Positions 39,505 through 44,428 of a stretch of DNA of 44,428 nt are shown here, one piece after another; the first letter of the stretch is position 1, and each line of letters opens with the position of its first letter. A program made the translations under genes and the position numbers. The stretch is from the NCBI GenBank assembly GCA_031254315.1, contig JAIRUQ010000006.1, forward strand, positions 1-44,428. The letters run 5' to 3'. The DNA comes from Treponema sp. GTDB lineage: Bacteria > Spirochaetota > Spirochaetia > Treponematales > Breznakiellaceae. The notes under the pieces were generated by a model. That model did no database searches, was not told the DNA's origin, and saw only the letters and a list, made by a program, of their open reading frames with translations.

Positions 39505-39819
39505 TTAATTATTAACCGGGGACGTTGTTTTCTTACGTTCATTACTAGCGGCGGTTTTTATCATTGCTTTTATGGAGTCAAGAAGCTCACTTGGCAAAAC
39601 TGTCAAATCATCCAGCACTTCCCTGAACTTTAGATACATCGAAACGCCTGCGGATTGCTGGTATTCTTTACCAGTTACCAGATATTCAACAGAGACTCCG
39701 AGAGCGGAAGCTATTTTTACTGCTGTATCGGCAGGCGGCATGGATTTTTGCGCCCATAAATAGGTGTCCAAAGCCCGTTTTTTTATACCTGCTTTAGCGG
39801 CAAATTCCTTCTGATTGGA
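39505..39819 (-). pseudogene. XRE-family regulator truncated at its 5' end
   Basis: From the minus strand the frame reads NQKEFAAKAGIKKRALDTYL, then LWAQKSMPPADTAVKIASAL and GVSVEYLVTG: helices 2-5 of an XRE/Cro HTH, followed by a short helical tail (LPSELLDSIKAMIKTA). The expected first helix and start codon are missing. Upstream the frame runs into a palindromic element (PPPSN...) and a TAG. A TTG at 39771 could start an 88-residue product without the first half of the HTH. It lies next to an operator array (40036-40143), but a link is speculative. Confidence 0.6.
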
Positions 39820-39826
39820 AGGCGGG

Positions 39827-39906
39827 GGTTCATACCCCGCAACTTGCTACGCTTAAAATTCCAATACTTAGTATGAATTTTATAAAAGGCTAATAGGGTA
39901 TGAACC
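39827..39906. mobile_element. 80-bp MITE-like nested palindrome at the XRE break
   Basis: Terminal inverted repeats GGTTCATACCC (39827-39837) and GGGTATGAACC (39896-39906); inside them AAAATTC (39855-39861) with GAATTTT (39875-39881), and ATACT (39864-39868) with AGTAT (39870-39874). A second stem, GCGGGG/CCCCGC (39822-39840), overlaps the left end. The element starts where homology of the XRE gene stops. No target duplication is obvious. Confidence 0.45.
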
Positions 39907-39937
39907 TTCGCCAGAATAATAAATTTCCTCTCCAACG

Positions 39938-39969
39938 AAAATACCTTGTGGCTTGCCACGAGGTATTTT
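39938..39969. terminator. Strong hairpin, possible bidirectional terminator
   Basis: AAAATACCTTGTGGC (39938-39952) pairs with GCCACGAGGTATTTT (39955-39969): 15 pairs with one G-T wobble. The arms end in A4 and T4, so it could stop transcription on both strands. It lies between the palindromic element and the operator array. Confidence 0.6.
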
Positions 39970-40035
39970 CATTAAGCCCTATATATTCAATTTCGGAGCG
40001 TAAACGCTGAGAAAAATCAGACATACATCAAAAAT

Positions 40036-40143
40036 AACATAATTATGTTTAAAGAGGAGTTGAAAACTACATAATTATGTTTTATGGAACTTGTAATAGA
40101 CGTAATTATGTTCTATAATACAATAAAAAGACATAATTATGTC
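40036..40143 (+). promoter_or_regulatory. Array of four palindromic operators ACATAATTATGT
   Basis: Copies at 40037-40048, 40069-40080, 40100-40111 (ACGTAATTATGT, one change) and 40131-40142. Start-to-start spacing is 32, 31 and 31 bp, close to three helical turns, so all sites face the same side of the DNA. Copy 2 is upstream of the -35, copy 3 exactly fills the promoter spacer, and copy 4 lies just after the expected transcription start. This is the layout of a cooperatively bound repressor. Confidence 0.8.
40091..40119 (+). promoter_or_regulatory. Promoter of the Fn3 lipoprotein gene
   Basis: TTGTAA (40091-40096), 17 nt, TATAAT (40114-40119). The third operator copy occupies the spacer. 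Transcription would start near 40126. Confidence 0.7.
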
Positions 40144-40159
40144 CTTTTATTGTTTTTTT
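40121..40159 (+). terminator. 32-bp near-perfect palindrome plus T7 in the leader (possible attenuator)
   Basis: CAATAAAAAGACATAA (40121-40136) pairs with TTATGTCCTTTTATTG (40137-40152), 15 of 16 pairs, followed by seven T (40153-40159). It is centred on operator copy 4. In RNA form it is AT-rich and could terminate transcription before the gene at 40176. SD AGAGGA follows. Confidence 0.6.
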
Positions 40160-40175
40160 AATAGAGGATTTCCTT

Positions 40176-40397
40176 ATGAAAAACAAACGGTTTTTTACAG
40201 AAAATCATGGACTTTTAAGAGTGCTCAAAAGCCTGATTGTGATTATGGCGGTTTTGGCTTTTGTAGCTTGCGATATGGGCAACGGCGAGACAGATAATTC
40301 CGAAAAGAATTTTACCCTTGCTACTCCCGGTGCTCCGGTATTAACGATTTCAGATAGTCTAATTTACGGTGCAGTGGACAGCGATAGAAGGCGCTGA
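40176..40397 (+). CDS. N-terminal fragment of the Fn3-repeat lipoprotein
   Basis: A 73-residue product. AGAGGA supports ATG 40176. The signal peptide ends LAFVAC (Cys32), so the product is a lipoprotein. The frame then reads TPGAPVLTISDSLI, the first strand of a Fn3 domain, and turns into AVDSDRRR and a stop. Removing one T from the TTT at 40363-40365 restores SLITVQWTAIEGAESYNVYL and joins the long downstream frame. As it stands, this is the 5' part of a broken gene, or the result of a base-call error. Confidence 0.7.
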   Translation: MKNKRFFTENHGLLRVLKSLIVIMAVLAFVACDMGNGETDNSEKNFTLATPGAPVLTISDSLIYGAVDSDRRR

Positions 40398-43300
40398 AAG
40401 CTATAACGTATATCTCAGTACGGAACAGTCCCCGCCTACTAAACCGGCAAAAACCGTTACGGAAACGGTTACTGTATTAGACGGATTAACTAACAAGACC
40501 GTTTATTATGTTTGGATAAAAGCGGTCAGCAAATCCGGTACCAGCGATTTCAGCCCTGCCAGCCGGGGCATCCCTTGGTCGCCATACGACCCTCCCGCAA
40601 CGCCGGAAAGACCGATAGTCGTTTCCGGAATATACCAGCTCACCATCAGTTGGGAAGAATGTGGCGGTGCTGTTTCTTATATGGTGTATATCAGCCCAAC
40701 GCCGGACGGATGGGGAGTAGGAACCATTACCACTAGCACTACCACCACAAGCGTTGTAATTCGAAATCTGGAAGGTGGTAATGTCTACTATGTACGGGTT
40801 CGGGCGCAAAACAGCCGGGGGCAAGGAAGCGAATACAGTCCCATTGAGGTCGGTGTACCTAAATTACCAACAGCGGTGCCTGCTTCTCCGGCAATGCCGC
40901 TGATAATTGTGAGAGATCAGGAACTGTCCGTTACATGGCAAGCAGTTGAAGGAGCGAGAACCTATCAAGTATGGCTGGGAACAACAGACAATTCTGCTGA
41001 AGCGCAACAGCGTGGCTTTGATTTTACCGCCGATATGTTTACATATTCTATTTATACGAACGAATGGGTATATGGAACCACTTATTATGTTTGGATAACG
41101 GCGAAAAATGATCTTGGGACGAGCGGCTTTAGTCCGTACGCAAGCGCCAAACCCATTGGCAATATGGGTACCGTTACGGTAAATACCGGAGAGCAAGAGC
41201 TTTTGTTAAGCTGGTCTGCCGTAGCAGGGGCGGATCAATACGAGGTCTATTACAACACAACCTATACAAGACCGGAAAGCCCGGCGCAAACCATTGTAGA
41301 AACAACGACTACGATTAGCGGATTAACCAACGGCACAACGTATTATGTTTGGGTTAGAGGGACAAATGCTAGTGGCGCAACTTTCTTTAGGGAAGCAAGA
41401 GGTACACCTGTCAGTACTTCCGCTCCGACATTGATTGCGGGTAACACCCAAATTACCGTAGGCTGGACATCAATACCCGATGCGAATCATTATGAGATAT
41501 TTTACGGAACCGATGTGAACCCGCCGCAGACAGCGACACAAACGGTAAACGCCCAGACAACATCGGCAACCATTACCGGACTTACAAATGGTACGACTTA
41601 CTATGTATGGGTAAGGGGTGTAAGCTATTACGTCACTCTGAGCGATCCCGCAACCGCAAAACCTATTGGCAATATGGGTACCGTTACGGTAAGCGCAGAT
41701 GGGCAACGGCTTGTGTTAAGCTGGTCTGCCGTAGCCGGAGCGGATCAATACGATGTGTATTACAGCACAAGTAATACAATGCCTGGAAGCTCCGAGCAAA
41801 CCGTTGCGACAACAACGACAACGATCAGCGGATTAACCGCCGGCACAACGTATTATGTGTGGGTGAGAGGGAAAAATGCTAATGGCGCAGGTGGTGTAAG
41901 CGCGGTCGCAAGTGGTAGACCGATAGGGAGTACTTCCGCTCCGATGTTAGTTGCGGGGAACGCCCAAATTACCGTAAGCTGGACAGCTATAGCTGAAGCG
42001 AATCAATATGAAATATTTTACGGAACCGCTGTAACCCCGCCGCAAACAGCGGATCAAACAGTAAACGCCTCTACAACAACGGTGACAATTACCGGACTGA
42101 CAAACGGCACGAGTTACAATGTGTGGATAAGAGGCAGAAACTCAAGCGGAACCGGTGCTTACAGCGCTCCCGCAAGCGCAAAACCCATTGGCAATATGGG
42201 GGCAGTTACGGTAAGCGCAGATGGGCAACAGCTTTTGTTAAGTTGGGACGCTGTAGCAGGAGCAGATCAATACGAGGTTTATTACAGCACAACCACTACA
42301 ATGCCGGAAAGCCCTGTTCAAACTGTTTCAACAACAACGGCAACGATCACCGGGTTAACCAATGGCACAACGTATTATGTGTGGGTGAGAGGGAAAAATG
42401 CTAATGGCACAGGTGGTGTAAGCACAGCCAGCGGTAAACTGATAGGCAGTACTTCCGCTCCTACGTTAACTGCGGGCAACGTCCAAATTACCGCAAGCTG
42501 GACAGCCATAGCCGGAGCGGATCAATATGAGGTATTTTGCGGAATCGGCGCAACCCCGCCGCCAACAGCGGCTCAAACAGTAAACGCCTCTACAACAACG
42601 GTGACAATTACCGGACTGGTGAATGGCACGACTTACAATGTGTGGATAAGAGGCAAAAACTCAAGCGGAACCGGCACTTTCAGCGATCCTGCAAATGCCA
42701 AACCTATTGGCAATATGGGAACCGTCACGGTAAGCTCGGGGAATCAACAGCTTTCGTTAAGCTGGTCCGCTGTAGCCGGAGCGGATCAATACGAGGTTTA
42801 TTACAACACAACCAACACAATGCCGGTTAGCCCGGCACAAACCGTTACGACAACAACGGCAACGATCAGCGGATTAACTAACGGCACAACATATTATGTT
42901 TGGGTTAAAGGGAAAAACGCCAATGGTGAAAGTAATGTAAGCGCGACCGCAAGCGGTAGCCCGATAGGCAGTACTTCTGCCCCGACATTAATTGCGGGTA
43001 ACAATTGGATTTCCGTAAGCTGGACAGCCATAGCCGAAGCGAATCAATATGAAGTGTTTTACGGAACCGGTGCAAACCCGCCGCCAACGGCGGCTCAAGT
43101 GGTATACGCTCCGGTGACATTGACGACAATTACCGGACTGGTGAATGGTACAAGCTACAATGTATGGGTAAGAGGTATGAACTCAAGCGGAACCGGTGCC
43201 TACAGCGATCCCTCAAACGCCAAACCTATTGGTACCATGGGAACCGTTACGCTCAGTGCGGAAGGGCAACAGCTTTTATTAAGCTGGTACTCTGTAGCAG

Positions 43301-44428
43301 GAGCGGATCAATATGAAATTTATTACAGCACAAGCAATGCAAGACCGGAAAGCCCGGTACAAACCGTTTCAACAACAACGGCAACGATCGGCGGATTAAC
43401 CAGCGGCACAACATATTATGTTTGGGTCAAAGGAAAAAATGCCAATGGTGAAAGTAATGTAAGTACGGTCGCAAGCGGTAGACTGGTAGGCAGTACTTCT
43501 GCTCCGACGTTAGTTGCGGGAAACTCCCAAATTTCCGTAAGCTGGACAGCTATAGCCGATGTGAATCAATATGAGATATTTTGCGGAACCGGTGCAAATC
43601 CACCGCAAACGGCGGCTCAAACAGTAAACACTCCTGCGACATCGGTAACGATTACCGGACTGGTGAACGGTACGTCTTATAATGTGTGGATAAGAGGCAG
43701 GAATTCAAGCGGAACCGGCGCTTACAGCCTTCCCGCAAGCGCGAAACCCATTGGCAATATGGGAACCGTTACGCTCAGTGCGGGGAACCAACAGCTTTCG
43801 TTAAGCTGGACTGCCGTAGCAGGAGCGGATCAATACGAGGTGTATTACAACACAAGCAATACAAGACCGGGAAGTCCTGCGCAAACCGTTGCAACAACAA
43901 CGGCAACAATTAGCGGATTAACCAACGGCACAACGTATTATGTTTGGGTTAAGGGAAAAAATGCCAATGGTGAAAGCAATGTAAGCACGGTCGTAAGCGG
44001 GAGGCCGTTGGGTACACCGGGAACGCCGACGGTAAGTCCTAGCTATAGTACGTTATCGGTAACATGGACTACCGTTGCCGGAGCGGATGAATATGAGGTG
44101 TATTATGGAACAGGCACTCCAACAACACTTGCGACAACGACTTCCGGGACTACAGTAACCATAACCGGACTGACTAGTGGCACGACTTATAATGTCCGAC
44201 TACGGGCAAAAAACGCCAATGGGATTTCGGATTATGGGCCGAGTGCAAGCGGTATGCCAGGCAGTCCCGGATTGTATCGTGGAGATGTAAGAATTGACAA
44301 TCAAAATCTTGACGCCTCTCTGACCTATATTTCAGCCAATGCGGTAAGCGGGGATAATTATTTCATTGTACTGGGAGCGGACGAATCTGTCGCTCCAAAA
44401 AATTTAAGTTATTCCAATAGAACCGTGG
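40366..44428 (+). CDS. Fn3-repeat surface protein, frame-shifted from its start and running off the window
   Basis: From 40366 this frame is open to the end (over 1,350 residues). It encodes about 15 fibronectin-type-III domains: three distinct ones (to about 41158), then an alternating A/B series. A-type domains read GTVTV...LSWSAVAGADQYEVYY...TNGTTYYVWV; B-type read STSAPTL...WTAIAEANQYEIFYGT...YNVWIRG. A last variant (44014-44265) is followed by the start of another region (SPGLYRGDVRIDNQNLDASL, then ENYFIVLGADESVAPK-like DNYFIVLGADESVAPK), which resembles beta-helix regions of large treponemal surface proteins. Likely role: cell-surface stalk for adhesion or polysaccharide contact. The frame needs the upstream lipoprotein start, so at present it has no proper initiation. 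Confidence 0.8.
41161..44010 (+). repeat. Tandem 510-522-bp Fn3 double-domain repeat
   Basis: The boundary GGCAATATGGG (or GGTACCATGGG) followed by A-type DNA recurs with A domains beginning at 41161, 41671, 42193, 42712, 43234 and 43756, giving steps of 510, 522, 519, 522 and 522 bp. Each step encodes one A and one B domain (170-174 residues). DNA identity between units is high, so unequal crossing-over should change copy number. Confidence 0.85.

Noticed and set aside
40036..40143. Four regularly spaced repeats that could be read as a small CRISPR array
   Set aside because: The repeat is a 12-bp perfect palindrome, spacers are about 19-20 bp and contain a -35/-10 promoter, and no cas gene is near. 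An operator array explains it better.
40359..40370. Programmed ribosomal frameshift joining the lipoprotein start to the Fn3 frame
   Set aside because: There is no slippery heptamer, no stop codon at the shift point and no downstream pseudoknot that I can see; error or mutation is simpler.
42123..42830. Repeated MDKRQKLKRNR-like ORFs in the Fn3 region
   Set aside because: They are off-frame readings of the Fn3 repeat DNA and recur with the same period.

Overview
The window looks like a piece of a Treponema-like spirochaete chromosome. This is inferred from the style of the proteins (a Fn3-repeat lipoprotein, many small lipoproteins with loose spirochaetal lipoboxes, a typical GGNGT/PKTIDND phosphofructokinase, lineage-type small proteins) and from the gene mix; I had no database to confirm it. 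Housekeeping genes alternate with AT-rich accessory genes and small palindromic repeats. I saw no tRNA, rRNA, CRISPR array or intact insertion sequence.

Region by region. 1-1449: start of aspS (minus strand), a dispersed inverted repeat, a secreted protein with an internal duplication and a small membrane protein. 1486-13379: a carbohydrate block with a cytoplasmic GH3 glycosidase, an ABC sugar importer (substrate-binding protein plus two permeases), a convergent recQ helicase, then three further paralogous substrate-binding proteins. 13383-18070: small membrane protein, a tandem cloverleaf-forming repeat, tyrS, an acyl-CoA/ACP ligase and two small lipoproteins. 18289-24730: clpP and alr on the minus strand, divergent from a four-gene run (LamG-like lipoprotein, lipoprotein, a PAP2-like protein lacking catalytic motifs, mnmE). 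24809-30495: an HTH-containing unknown, a radical SAM protein divergent from mnmG plus an exonuclease, and an ABC exporter. 30543-34164: accessory zone with a PIN/Phd toxin-antitoxin pair, an ORF6N protein, a zinc-ribbon membrane protein, remnants of a transposase and of an AAA ATPase, and a lipoprotein. 34207-39456: pth-mazG, pfkA, a four-cysteine small protein and ftsK. 39505-44428: a truncated XRE regulator, a small palindromic element, a four-copy operator array and a large Fn3-repeat lipoprotein gene broken by a one-base frameshift and running off the window.

Four things stand out. First, both sugar permeases carry an extra domain at the same topological place, the extracytoplasmic loop after TM1: a DnaJ-type double CxxC module in one, and a module that reads like the barrel-sandwich region of RNA polymerase beta-prime in the other. 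One such permease pair appears to be served by four substrate-binding proteins, two lipid-anchored and two freely secreted. Second, about ten genes without a Shine-Dalgarno have a -35/-10 promoter whose -10 box ends almost always exactly 6 nt before the start codon, which predicts widespread leaderless transcripts; one of these drives a 10-codon ORF that overlaps the pth start codon. Third, the Fn3 lipoprotein promoter is wrapped in four copies of a 12-bp palindrome spaced 31-32 bp apart, the last lying inside a terminator-like hairpin. Fourth, several genes are remnants or altered versions of known families (PAP2, AAA ATPase, XRE, transposase).
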